Shown: one piece after another, positions 18,727 through 27,299 of the stretch | How positions within the stretch are numbered: position 1 is the first letter of the stretch | How the letters are laid out: each line of letters opens with the position of its first letter | The notes under the pieces: generated by a model | What the model was told of the DNA's origin: nothing | What the model saw: the letters and a program-made list of their open reading frames with translations, nothing else | Databases searched by the model: none | Made by a program: the position numbers and the translations under genes | Assembly: GCA_963747965.1 (NCBI GenBank) | Contig: CAVVGZ010000006.1 | Span: 1 to 57,619, forward strand | DNA length: 57,619 nucleotides | Direction of reading: 5' to 3' | Source of the DNA: CAVVGZ01 sp963747965 | GTDB taxonomy: Bacteria > Chloroflexota > Anaerolineae > Anaerolineales > Anaerolineaceae

Positions 18727-19364
18727 TTACCAAGTGCTTCAAGCAAATCCACACCACTTAATCCATGCTTAACTGCTTGTAATCCCTGCTTATAGGGAAA
18801 CCACAGGTTGATTTCATCATCCTGACCGATAAATATTGCCTGCACCTGACCCTTTTGGGATCCAGGAATGGATTCCACGGGAATTTCGTCGATTATCAAA
18901 ATATAATCAACCAATTTATTGCCAATTTTTTCTTTTTCGGTGACATTCTCAACCCGGGAAAGGATGTGAATATCCGTTTGCATCGTCAGGAATTTGACTA
19001 CCTGGCCTGTCTCAGGATGGATACAATTTTCACCATAGGCTTCAGCAGACACGGAAACATCATTGTGCCCTGCTTTCTGGAAGGCATCCTGAATTTCTAA
19101 TGATACTTCCGGCAAAGGCAGGGTAGCCCACTGGTATGCACATGGCTCTGATCCGGCATCTTCCTTCACAAGTTGGTCATTCCCGGAAAGCTGATTTCCC
19201 TGCGAAATCAGAATATCCCATCCATGGATCGCATAAGCGATCAAGGACATTTTGCCTGAACTGCTTTCAGGTTTTGACTTTTCCCATCCCAGGATTATCA
19301 ATGAGCCCAATAAAAATATGGTTATAAGGAATATGATAATTACAATATGCCAACCTTTTTTCAT
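18723..19364 (-). CDS. membrane-anchored exported protein of unknown function
   Basis: I do not recognise this 213-residue protein. Residues 1-5 are basic and residues 6-26 form one hydrophobic segment, so it should be anchored by an uncleaved signal with the rest outside. The external part is polar and has Cys in SEPCAYQ and GENCIHP that could pair as a disulfide. A NEAT pattern of alternating strands is suggested but no known fold is claimed. Its ATG overlaps the stop of the upstream methyltransferase by four bases, so the two are coupled. It converges with the GNAT gene with a four-base overlap. Confidence 0.6.
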   Translation of the reverse strand: MKKGWHIVIIIFLITIFLLGSLIILGWEKSKPESSSGKMSLIAYAIHGWDILISQGNQLSGNDQLVKEDAGSEPCAYQWATLPLPEVSLEIQDAFQKAGHNDVSVSAEAYGENCIHPETGQVVKFLTMQTDIHILSRVENVTEKEKIGNKLVDYILIIDEIPVESIPGSQKGQVQAIFIGQDDEINLWFPYKQGLQAVKHGLSGVDLLEALGN

Positions 19365-19984
19365 AATATGATTTCACTCTCCCCGGCAGGAATCTTAAAT
19401 GGAGGTTTCTCATTGATTGCCCTTGAGAATATTAACCAGGACGATGGGTGTCCTTTCCTATCCATGCTGTCGCTACGGTCGATTAACGGTACTACCTGAT
19501 GAATCCGGTGAATGTCTGACTCAATAATTCCTTTTGTTGAATTTTTTCCTGTCCTGAGATGGGCATACATTAATAAAGTTCCATCCCGGAGCAGTAGGTG
19601 GTTGAGATTCCGACTATATTTTTCTTTCTGCCCTCCAGGAAGGTTGTGGAAACAGCCGATATCAAGGATAAGATGGTAGCTTCCCTGGATTAATGCAAGA
19701 TTTGTAACATCCCCAAGGCGAATTATTACCTTCTCTTTCAAGTTGCGAACCTTACTCCGGGCAGATTTTACTGCTATCAAACTGAAATCTACTCCACAAA
19801 CATCCCAACCTGCCCTGGCCAGAGTGAGACTATTGGTCCCACTACCACAACCCAGATCTAAAGCCTTCCCAGGGGGATGATACTGAATAAATTGGATCAA
19901 CTCAGGCGGTGAGACATGGGTATCCCAGGGAGGGCTGCCAATATAACTGAAATTATATTTCAACCAATTAATAATGCTCGTCAT
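19361..19984 (-). CDS. class I SAM-dependent methyltransferase
   Basis: A 207-residue methyltransferase. Motif I is ALDLGCGSGTNSLTLA at about residues 41-56, followed by the acidic strand end VCGVDFS and the motif LILDIGCFHNL. The N-terminal SPPWDTHVSPPEL resembles the thiopurine-methyltransferase or TehB-like group. The acceptor substrate is unknown. It is followed in an ATGA overlap by the membrane-anchored protein and diverges from the EF-G paralogue, sharing a 176-base upstream gap. Confidence 0.82.
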   Translation of the reverse strand: MTSIINWLKYNFSYIGSPPWDTHVSPPELIQFIQYHPPGKALDLGCGSGTNSLTLARAGWDVCGVDFSLIAVKSARSKVRNLKEKVIIRLGDVTNLALIQGSYHLILDIGCFHNLPGGQKEKYSRNLNHLLLRDGTLLMYAHLRTGKNSTKGIIESDIHRIHQVVPLIDRSDSMDRKGHPSSWLIFSRAINEKPPFKIPAGESEIIL

Positions 19985-20057
19985 TTTTATTGCCGGAAAA
20001 CTGCATCATGTTGGCAGGATGTATTATGGATATAATTCCAAAATAATTGGTAATCTT

Positions 20058-20066
20058 TGTTATAAT
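20058..20066 (+). promoter_or_regulatory. extended -10 promoter for the EF-G paralogue
   Basis: TGTTATAAT forms an extended -10 (TGn plus TATAAT at 20061-20066), 95 bases before the ATG at 20161. There is no clear -35, which extended -10 promoters do not need. Confidence 0.45.
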
Positions 20067-20160
20067 AAGGCGTGTTTTGTACAGACAAAATATTCTAAAC
20101 TCATCATATTTCTGCAATATTTCCTGATCACATAAATGTTCAGAAGAAGGGTCCGAGTCC

Positions 20161-22224
20161 ATGAAAGAATATACCACTAATTTTCTACGAAACATTGCAT
20201 TAGCCTCCCACAGCAGCGCCGGTAAGACAATTTTAACCGAAGCATTCCTGCATTACACTGGTGCGACAACACGCATGGGAAGAATCCAGGATGGTACAAC
20301 AATTTCCGACTTCGATGATGAGGAAATTCGCAGGGAAATATCACTTTATACAACGGTAGTCCCGGTTGAATTTGAAAATTATAAGATCAATGTATTGGAT
20401 ACCCCCGGTTATACCGATTTTATCGGCGAAGTTATCTCAGCACTCCGGGTTGCAGATAGTGCCCTCATCCTGGTAGATGCCGTTTCTGGTCTGGAAGTGG
20501 GGACAGAAATTGCCTGGAACCTTTGCGACCAGATGAAGATTCCCCGATTTTTGATCATAAACAAAATGGACCGCGACAATGCCAGTTATGAAAAAACGCT
20601 TGAGACCGTGGCAAACTTCTCCAGCACAAGGCTGATCCCTGTTCAACTTCCCTGGGGCGAAAAAGATGCTTTCCAGGGTGTAATCGATTTGATCAGCATG
20701 AAAGCCTACAAGGGTTCCGGCAAGGATGCGGTGGAAATTCCCCCTGAATACCGGGAGGCAGCCGAGACAGCACATTTAGCATTGGTCGAGGCCGCAGCGG
20801 AAGGGGATGATTCCCTGCTTGAAAAATACCTTGAAAATGGTGAGCTTTCAGAAGCTGAGATTGCTGTTGGCCTAAAAAACATCATTAAAACCTGCAATTA
20901 TGTCCCTGTATTTGTGACATCCGGTGATAAAGAGATTGGTATAAAACCCCTTCTGAATGCAATTATCGGATTAATCCCATCCCCAACCGAAATTGAACCT
21001 GTTCAGGCCGAAGGAAAAACAGGGGCAGAGCAGCTTAAGGCAGATGATTCGGGACCTTTAGCAGCCTATGTTTGGAAGACCACTGCAGATCCATTTGTTG
21101 GTAAACAAACCTTCTTCCGTATCTATTCGGGAATGATTTCCTCGGACAGCCGAGTCTGGAACGCCTCGAAACAGAACGAGGAGCGGTTGGGATCTGTTCA
21201 AATCTCACGAGGCAAAGATACCTTCCCGGTTAAATTGATCCATGCAGGGGATATCGGGAGTGTTCCCAAGCTTTCTGAGACCGCCACAGGCAATACACTT
21301 AGCGACAAGGCTCATCCGCTCACTCTGACAATCCCTGTTTACCCCCATGCGTTGTTCCAGGTAGCTATCATGCCAAAAACCCAGGCAGATTCTACCAAAA
21401 TAAGCTCTACTCTTAACCGGCTTACCGAAGAAGACATGACCTTGAATTGGCACCAGGAACCGGCAACCAACCAGACCATTCTCCAGGGGATGGGTGACCA
21501 GCATATTGAGGTTGCCATACGCAGGGCTGAGAGCAAATTCCAGGTCTACCTCGAGATAAAAGAACCCAAGGTCCCCTTCAAAGAGACGATCACCAAGAAA
21601 GGCAATTCGATGTACCGCCATAAAAAACAGACCGGCGGTTCCGGACAATTTGGCGAAGTCCACCTGCGGGTTGAGCCGCTTTTAGAGGGTGAATTCGAAT
21701 TTGTAAACAGTGTTTTCGGTGGTGCAGTTTCTTCAAGCTATATGCCTGCGATTGAAAAAGGTATCCGCAGTGTGATGAAAGAAGGCATCATTGCAGGATA
21801 CCCTGTACAGGGTATCAAGGTTGATGTTTACGATGGAAAGGAACACCCGGTTGATTCTAAACCAATTGCATTTGAAATTGCCGGACGTGAAGCCTTCAAA
21901 CAGGCATTTAAAGAAGCAAATCCTGTACTGCTTGAACCCATCATGACAGTTAAGATTATCGTCCCGGAAAACAATATGGGCGACATCCTCGGTGATCTGA
22001 ATACCCGCAGAGCCCGCGTTCAGGGTATGGATACCGAAAAGGGCAAATCAACGGTCACTGCAACGGTTCCGCTTGCTGAAATGTTACGCTATACCACCCA
22101 ACTACGTTCAATGACTGGCGGGCGTGGAATTTTTAAATTGGATTTATCGCATTATGAGACAGTCCCTGCTCATATTACAGCGACAATCATAGAAGCCCGC
22201 CAAAAAGAAAAGAAAGAAGAATAG
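20161..22224 (+). CDS. EF-G-like translational GTPase (EF-G paralogue)
   Basis: A 687-residue five-domain GTPase of the EF-G family. The G domain has DTPGYTDF (G3) and NKMDRD (G4). The P-loop reads ASHSSAGKTIL rather than the usual AHIDAGKTT, and the switch I region reads RREISLYT instead of RGITI. Domain IV has KQTGGSGQFGEV and the tip HPVDSKPIAFE; domain V ends with RSMTGGRG. The departures mark it as the paralogous EF-G2 group rather than the housekeeping factor normally next to rpsG-tuf. Its role is unclear: ribosome recycling, a stress-specific factor or a weak translocase. It is followed by a strong terminator. Confidence 0.85.
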   Translation: MKEYTTNFLRNIALASHSSAGKTILTEAFLHYTGATTRMGRIQDGTTISDFDDEEIRREISLYTTVVPVEFENYKINVLDTPGYTDFIGEVISALRVADSALILVDAVSGLEVGTEIAWNLCDQMKIPRFLIINKMDRDNASYEKTLETVANFSSTRLIPVQLPWGEKDAFQGVIDLISMKAYKGSGKDAVEIPPEYREAAETAHLALVEAAAEGDDSLLEKYLENGELSEAEIAVGLKNIIKTCNYVPVFVTSGDKEIGIKPLLNAIIGLIPSPTEIEPVQAEGKTGAEQLKADDSGPLAAYVWKTTADPFVGKQTFFRIYSGMISSDSRVWNASKQNEERLGSVQISRGKDTFPVKLIHAGDIGSVPKLSETATGNTLSDKAHPLTLTIPVYPHALFQVAIMPKTQADSTKISSTLNRLTEEDMTLNWHQEPATNQTILQGMGDQHIEVAIRRAESKFQVYLEIKEPKVPFKETITKKGNSMYRHKKQTGGSGQFGEVHLRVEPLLEGEFEFVNSVFGGAVSSSYMPAIEKGIRSVMKEGIIAGYPVQGIKVDVYDGKEHPVDSKPIAFEIAGREAFKQAFKEANPVLLEPIMTVKIIVPENNMGDILGDLNTRRARVQGMDTEKGKSTVTATVPLAEMLRYTTQLRSMTGGRGIFKLDLSHYETVPAHITATIIEARQKEKKEE

Positions 22225-22273
22225 AGACAATAATATCCTGCATTTGGGAAAGAGTTGGCTGAAAATAACATTA

Positions 22274-22318
22274 ACCGGGGTCTGGCGAATAATCCTCCAC
22301 CAGGCCCTGGTTTTTTTC
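22274..22318 (+). terminator. Rho-independent terminator after the EF-G paralogue
   Basis: ACCGGGGTCTGG (22274-22285) pairs with CCAGGCCCTGGT (22300-22311) over 12 bp with two G-U wobbles and a 14-base loop, followed directly by a T-run to 22317. This is a classic intrinsic terminator. Confidence 0.85.
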
Positions 22319-22343
22319 TAAATTATTAACAGGTTGGAAAAAG

Positions 22344-22550
22344 ATGGAAAAACTTGAAGAATTTTGGGATTTTTTGCTCTCCCGTGAAACCGAAAAAATC
22401 ACAATTGCTTTCCAGGGTCTTTCAAAAGAGGAACAGAAAAATATTCATAACCACCTCAAACGCATGGTATTTGAAGAAGGCTGGCTGCCTGAACAAAGGA
22501 CGTCTGCACAAATTGCACTGGGTGTTATTGAGAATGCTGAGAACCAATAG
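22344..22550 (+). CDS. small acidic protein of unknown function
   Basis: I do not recognise this 68-residue protein. It is mostly charged and should be helical (EKLEEFWDFLLSRETEKI, then KEEQKNIHNHLKRM). It has no signal peptide or Cys. The frame starts with an ATG just after the terminator, with AGGTTGGAAAAAG upstream, and ends 36 bases before the DUF711 gene. Codon use looks like that of its neighbours and an alternate-frame copy exists, so it is plausible but not certain as a gene. Confidence 0.6.
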   Translation: MEKLEEFWDFLLSRETEKITIAFQGLSKEEQKNIHNHLKRMVFEEGWLPEQRTSAQIALGVIENAENQ

Positions 22551-22586
22551 ACACTTATACGATAGTTGAATTTTCCGGGAGGAACC

Positions 22587-23834
22587 ATGAAAGTCCGTTC
22601 AATCACCCTGTTTTACAATCCTGATAAAGACCCAGATTACCAGATGCTGGACAGCATTGCTGAATTTACGTTCCGGGTAAAAAATGCTCTCCTCCAGGCG
22701 GGTTTTGATGTGCAATCTACCCGTTTAGCAACCACCCCTTTCCCATTACTATTAAAAGAACTGAAAATCCAGCATGCAGTAGATTTTGCGATTAAGATGG
22801 AAAGTGCAGCGAATGCAAGGGGTTTTAACTATCTGTCACTTGGACCAGCAATGCTCAGCCATCCGCAAAGCTACCAGATGATACATCCCATCCTTGCATC
22901 GACACAAAATACATTTTTAAGCGCCGAAATGGCGTCAAAAAAGACTGGAATTTCCCTTAAAGCGATTAAGTCCTGTGCCAATATTATAAAAGATGCCTCT
23001 ACCATCACAGCAGATGGATTTGCCAATTTGCGTTTCGCGTGCCTGGCAAACGTAGCCTCCGCCGGTCCGTTTTTTCCATCATCGTATCACTTGAGACACA
23101 AACCCTCTTTTGCCCTGGCAATCGAAGCTGCCGACATAGCCTTGACCGCTTTTAGAAATTCCGGTTCCATAAAGGTTGTCCGGAAAAATATCCTTACCGA
23201 GCTTGAACTGCAGGCAAAAAGGCTGACCCGCATTTGTAAAAAAAACTCCAAACAGGGTAATATCAAATATTCCGGAATAGATTTTTCTTTCGCCCCATTT
23301 CCAACATCCGATTGTTCTATTGCGAGTGCTATAGAGCATTTTGGGGTATCTGCGATAGGCAGGCTGGGTTCAACAGCGGCTGCTGCGATTCTGGCGGAGG
23401 TACTTGACCGGGGAAGCTGGAAAAAAGCCGGTTTTAATGGCCTCATGTTCCCTGTCCTTGAGGATTCAGTCCTGGCGGAGCGGAGTAAACAAAAAATTCT
23501 GACCATTAAGGACCTTTTATTGTATTCTACTGTTTGCGGTACCGGATTGGACACGGTTCCCCTGCCCGGAAATATTACTGCACCGGTAATCGCATCCATC
23601 CTGCTGGATGTAGCAGCCCTGGCGATGCGGCTCGATAAACCCCTCACCGCCAGGTTAATGCCAATCCCGGGGAAATTGGCCGGTGAGTTTACTGAATATG
23701 ATTTTGAGTATTTTGAAAACGGCGGCATCCTGGAAGTGCCTTCAGATGGTTTGCAGGGATTATTTGCTGGGTCTGAGAGTTTTTTGCTTAAATCCCGTAA
23801 AAAAATCCGCAAGTCCCAATCCAACAGGTTTTAA
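22587..23834 (+). CDS. DUF711 family protein
   Basis: This 415-residue protein matches the DUF711 family, related by fold to anaerobic ribonucleotide-reductase-like barrels; its function is not established. Features are SITLFYNPDKDPDYQMLDS at the start, GFANLRFACLANVASAGPFFPSSYH in the middle, and a late ALPGNITAP-like segment (PLPGNITAPVIASILLDV). The ATG at 22587 has a perfect GGGAGGA four bases upstream, which excludes the ATG 21 bases earlier. The LOG-family gene follows 40 bases after the stop. Confidence 0.8.
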   Translation: MKVRSITLFYNPDKDPDYQMLDSIAEFTFRVKNALLQAGFDVQSTRLATTPFPLLLKELKIQHAVDFAIKMESAANARGFNYLSLGPAMLSHPQSYQMIHPILASTQNTFLSAEMASKKTGISLKAIKSCANIIKDASTITADGFANLRFACLANVASAGPFFPSSYHLRHKPSFALAIEAADIALTAFRNSGSIKVVRKNILTELELQAKRLTRICKKNSKQGNIKYSGIDFSFAPFPTSDCSIASAIEHFGVSAIGRLGSTAAAAILAEVLDRGSWKKAGFNGLMFPVLEDSVLAERSKQKILTIKDLLLYSTVCGTGLDTVPLPGNITAPVIASILLDVAALAMRLDKPLTARLMPIPGKLAGEFTEYDFEYFENGGILEVPSDGLQGLFAGSESFLLKSRKKIRKSQSNRF

Positions 23835-23874
23835 CCAACAAGATGCGGTAAAATGGTTGGATCAGGTGAACCTC

Positions 23875-24411
23875 ATGAATGTTACCGTATTCGGCTCCTC
23901 AAAACCCAAACCAGGGGAAACACTCTATCAGGAGGCCTACCAATTAGGCCAGTCCCTTGCTTTCCATGATCATACAGTATTAACAGGCGGTTATATCGGC
24001 ACAATGGAAGCTGTATCAAGGGGTGCCGCAGAGGCTGGAGGCCATGTCATCGGCGTAACCTGTGACGAAATTGAAAAATGGCGCACCGTCGGTGCCAATC
24101 CCTGGGTAAAAGAGGAAAGGCATGTACCAACCCTTCACGATCGCGTCATTGGCCTTATTGATGGATGCCAGGCTGCGATTGCGCTGCCTGGCGGGATAGG
24201 TACGCTCACAGAAATTATGCTGATGTGGAACCGAAAATTAATCACCGCCATCCCGGCAAAACCTCTCATACTGCTGGGAGACGGATGGTTTTCTGTAATC
24301 CAGGCATTGAGAGATCATCAGGCGGAATATTTTTCGCCGTCGGATCTGCAGTTGATACATTTTGCAAGGGATAACGATGATGCGATGGCAATTATTAATT
24401 CCATCCAATAA
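23875..24411 (+). CDS. LOG-family (lysine-decarboxylase-like) nucleotide phosphoribohydrolase
   Basis: This 178-residue Rossmann-like protein has TVFGSSKPKPG at the N terminus, VLTGGYIGTMEAVSRGA and the family signature PGGIGTLTEI. Members release free base from nucleoside 5-prime-monophosphates, as in cytokinin activation; many bacterial ones have unknown physiological substrates. The start at 23875 is chosen for AGGTGA upstream; the frame is open further back inside the DUF711 gene. proS follows after 34 bases. Confidence 0.85.
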   Translation: MNVTVFGSSKPKPGETLYQEAYQLGQSLAFHDHTVLTGGYIGTMEAVSRGAAEAGGHVIGVTCDEIEKWRTVGANPWVKEERHVPTLHDRVIGLIDGCQAAIALPGGIGTLTEIMLMWNRKLITAIPAKPLILLGDGWFSVIQALRDHQAEYFSPSDLQLIHFARDNDDAMAIINSIQ

Positions 24412-24445
24412 ACCTAAATAATCTGAATTAAAGGAATTTTTCTTA

Positions 24446-25879
24446 ATGTCTGAGGATAAACTCACAACCCGCAAAGAAAATTACTCCGAATGGTACAACC
24501 AGCTCGTTCTGCGTTCTGAATTGGCAGATTATGCCCCGGTTCGTGGATGCATGATTATCCGCCCTTATGGTTGGGCTCTATGGGAGAACATCCAGCAAGC
24601 TTTGGACAGGCGTTTTAAAGAAACAGGCCACGTTAATGCCGCTTTCCCGCTCCTTATTCCAAAATCATTCCTGGAGAAAGAAAAGGAACACGTTGCGGGA
24701 TTTTCACCCGAGCTGGCAGTTGTCACAATCGGCGGCGGCGAGGTTCTGGAAGAGCCCTTGGTTATCCGTCCAACATCCGAAACTGTCATCGGGCACATGT
24801 ATGCAAAATGGATAAAATCCTACCGTGATCTCCCGGTATTGATCAACCAATGGGCAAACGTAGTCCGGTGGGAGATGCGAACCCGGTTATTCTTACGCAC
24901 CCTGGAATTTTTCTGGCAGGAAGGACACACTGCTCACGCATCTTATCAGGAGGCTGAAGAGGAAACCCTGAGCATCCTTGGACAGTATACAGATTTTGCA
25001 GTCAATGATGCCGCCGTCCCGGTAATTCCCGGCAAAAAGAGCGAGAGCGAAAAATTTGCAGGGGCACTTCATTCTTACAGTATTGAAGCGATGATGGGTG
25101 ATACGCGCGCCCTGCAAGCCGGTACTTCGCACAACCTGGGCCAAAATTTTGCCAAAGCATTTGACATTCGCTATCTTGACCAGAACAACCAGCTTCAATA
25201 TGTGTGGACAACATCCTGGGGAGTATCCACCCGTTTTATCGGTGCAATCATCATGACCCACGGAGATGACCAGGGATTAATTTTGCCACCGAAGCTTGCC
25301 CCGATTCAGGTAATCATTGTTCCAATCTATCGCAATGATCAAGAAAAAGCGGATGTTCTGGATTTTGTGCACAAGGTAAAATCCCAGCTTGGGCAGTTCA
25401 GGATCAAGGTGGATGAAAGGGAGGGTCTCTCCCCTGGTTTTAAGTTTAATGACTGGGAGCTGAAAGGGGTCCCGCTAAGGCTTGAAATTGGACCAAAAGA
25501 TGTTGAAAAAGAAATTGTAACAGCCGCCCGCAGGGATATTCCCGGCAAACAGGGTAAATGCGGCTTGCCTATAACGAATTTAGCGGAGCAGGTAGGTTCG
25601 CTTTTAGACGAAATACAATTATCTCTCTATAACCGCGCCCTGAATTTCCGCCAATCGAATATTTTCGATCCTAATAATTATGAGGAGTTTAAAGAGGTAA
25701 TCGACCGCGGATGGGCATTTTCCTGGTGGTGCGGTGAAAAAAGTTGTGAAGCGGTCATCAAAGAGGATACCAAGGCAACAACCCGGAATATCCCCCTGGA
25801 CCAACCGGGAGGGACTGGAACCTGCATTCGCTGCGGTAAAAAAGCAGACAAAAAAGTTTATTTTGCCCGGGCGTATTGA
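24446..25879 (+). CDS. proS: prolyl-tRNA synthetase, archaeal/eukaryotic-like short type
   Basis: This class II synthetase charges tRNA-Pro. The 477-residue protein lacks the bacterial editing insertion and has the short type-3 layout: FPLLIPKSFL (motif 1 area), RPTSETVIGHMYAKW and WEMRTRLFLRTLEFFWQEGHTAH (motif 2), TSWGVSTRFIGAIIMTHGDDQG (motif 3), then the anticodon-binding domain and a C-terminal zinc-like domain with WWCGEKSCE and CIRCGKK. The ATG has AAGGA eight bases upstream. The neighbouring helical-repeat gene begins 10 bases after the stop. Confidence 0.95.
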   Translation: MSEDKLTTRKENYSEWYNQLVLRSELADYAPVRGCMIIRPYGWALWENIQQALDRRFKETGHVNAAFPLLIPKSFLEKEKEHVAGFSPELAVVTIGGGEVLEEPLVIRPTSETVIGHMYAKWIKSYRDLPVLINQWANVVRWEMRTRLFLRTLEFFWQEGHTAHASYQEAEEETLSILGQYTDFAVNDAAVPVIPGKKSESEKFAGALHSYSIEAMMGDTRALQAGTSHNLGQNFAKAFDIRYLDQNNQLQYVWTTSWGVSTRFIGAIIMTHGDDQGLILPPKLAPIQVIIVPIYRNDQEKADVLDFVHKVKSQLGQFRIKVDEREGLSPGFKFNDWELKGVPLRLEIGPKDVEKEIVTAARRDIPGKQGKCGLPITNLAEQVGSLLDEIQLSLYNRALNFRQSNIFDPNNYEEFKEVIDRGWAFSWWCGEKSCEAVIKEDTKATTRNIPLDQPGGTGTCIRCGKKADKKVYFARAY

Positions 25880-25889
25880 TTAAGAGATA

Positions 25890-26687
25890 ATGCCTGCTGT
25901 TCAACTGGAAATCCTCGAAGCCCAGATTGGTAATTTAGCCTGGAAATTTACCCGTCCAGTAGAATTCCAACAATCCCTGGCTGAATTATTGACATTTTTT
26001 GGCGAGCAGGTTTACCGCCCCGGTATCACAATCCCTAAAAATGCCGGGATAAAATTTTATCGGGTTCCTCCAATTGTGATCATAAAAATAGAGCAAAAAC
26101 TTACCGAGTGGAGTAAGGAAAATCCGGATGCAGCTTATTTGCTGGCGTATCAATTACATGGCGATACTCATTTCGAACCGAGAGTACTCGCCGCTCATAT
26201 ACTCGGCAACCTTCCAGCCGAAAAAGTTGAACCGGTTATCGAGCTCATCAGAGAATGGTCAAAATCGGAAAATAACCGGATCATGCTGGATAGCATCTTT
26301 TTTGAGGCCAGTTTTCGGTTGCGCAAGGAGGATGCCGAAAGGTGGATTACTCTTTGTGACGAATGGCTGATCAGTACCGGGAATCGGGAAATGATGCTCG
26401 GGATAAGGGGTTTGATCCCCCTGGCTGGTGACCGGAGCTTTATCAATTTGCCTACCATCTATCATATCATCACCCCATCCATCATCCATCCATCCATCGC
26501 CGTCCAGAATGATCTTATCGATTTACTTGAGGTATTAATTTCCAGGACCCCCAGTGAGGTATCCTACCTTTTGCAGGACATTCTCCAGGAACATAATGAA
26601 AAAGCCGTTCAGCGATTGGTCAGAAAATTGCTGCCATTATTTCCAGCAAATATACAAACTCGTGTTAGACAATCATTATCCGAGTAA
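25890..26687 (+). CDS. helical-repeat protein, HEAT-like, function unknown
   Basis: This 265-residue protein is nearly all helical, with repeated pairs such as PRVLAAHILGNLPAEKVEPV and a repeat of about 40 residues. HEAT or AlkD-like architecture is suggested by pattern only; no active-site residues are recognised. It starts 10 bases after proS and is probably co-transcribed with it. A short tandem of CATC units at about 26466-26500 encodes a run of Ile, Pro and His and might vary in length. It is not obviously a known enzyme. Confidence 0.6.
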   Translation: MPAVQLEILEAQIGNLAWKFTRPVEFQQSLAELLTFFGEQVYRPGITIPKNAGIKFYRVPPIVIIKIEQKLTEWSKENPDAAYLLAYQLHGDTHFEPRVLAAHILGNLPAEKVEPVIELIREWSKSENNRIMLDSIFFEASFRLRKEDAERWITLCDEWLISTGNREMMLGIRGLIPLAGDRSFINLPTIYHIITPSIIHPSIAVQNDLIDLLEVLISRTPSEVSYLLQDILQEHNEKAVQRLVRKLLPLFPANIQTRVRQSLSE

Positions 26688-26732
26688 TGGGTAACTATCT
26701 GCCCGAACAAACCCACCTGACCCAAAAAAACC

Positions 26733-26761
26733 TTCACCGGACCGGTTTCCTCTGGTATAAT
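26733..26761 (+). promoter_or_regulatory. sigma-70-type promoter for rpsO
   Basis: TTCACC (26733-26738) and TATAAT (26756-26761) are spaced 17 bases apart, upstream of the rpsO start at 26853. The roughly 85-base leader that follows may fold (AAGCGA 26767-26772 with TTGCTT 26812-26817), as expected for an S15 autoregulatory leader. That fold is tentative. Confidence 0.5.
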
Positions 26762-26852
26762 CCTAAAAGCGACTAGACCACTCGATGGCTTGGGCTGTCG
26801 AAATGGAGACTTGCTTAAAATAATTGGACAATTAAAGGAGAAAGCATCTGTC

Positions 26853-27125
26853 ATGGGTTTAACCAAGGAAGTAAAAACCAAAGTAATTGATGATTACCAG
26901 ATTCATCCAACCGATACCGGTTCAGTGGAAGTTCAAATTGCACTACTTACCACACGTATAAAACAGCTGACCGAGCACCTGCAAAAATTCGATAAGGATG
27001 AATCTTCCCGGCGGGGTTTGTTAAAACTTGTCGGACATAGAAGGCGCATGCTTGCATATCTTAAGAGGACAAAATATACAACCTATCTCGAGATCGCTGA
27101 GAAACTAAAATTACGTAAGAAATAG
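26853..27125 (+). CDS. rpsO: 30S ribosomal protein S15
   Basis: A 90-residue primary rRNA-binding protein of the 30S platform. The conserved core HPTDTGSVEVQIALLTTRI and DESSRRGLLKLVGHRRRMLAYLKR is present. The start at 26853 gives the canonical N terminus MGLTKEVK. AGGAGA lies 13 bases upstream, a rather long spacing. It precedes pnp, the same pair as in many bacteria, with a hairpin between. Confidence 0.97.
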   Translation: MGLTKEVKTKVIDDYQIHPTDTGSVEVQIALLTTRIKQLTEHLQKFDKDESSRRGLLKLVGHRRRMLAYLKRTKYTTYLEIAEKLKLRKK

Positions 27126-27136
27126 GATTTTTCATT

Positions 27137-27181
27137 ATAAATGAGCAGATGGGGTTTTATTTAACACTTCTGCTCGTTTAT
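27137..27181 (+). terminator. rpsO-pnp intercistronic hairpin
   Basis: ATAAATGAGCAGA (27137-27149) pairs with TCTGCTCGTTTAT (27169-27181) over 13 bp with one T-G wobble, around a 19-base loop. It lacks a strong T-run. It could attenuate transcription or be an RNase III site, as the E. coli rpsO-pnp hairpin is. Confidence 0.55.
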
Positions 27182-27299
27182 AATCAATTGAATAATTTTT
27201 ATTAAACCCGCTCGGGTTGGGTATTGAAAAGTGCCTCGGATTCATTCCGTGTCAATTTTCAGTCCCTGACCAGGCGGGTAAAAAAAACAAGGACAAAAA

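Noticed and set aside
26466..26500. CATC tandem run as a minisatellite or CRISPR-like repeat
   Set aside because: It is short, imperfect and inside an open frame, with no spacer structure.
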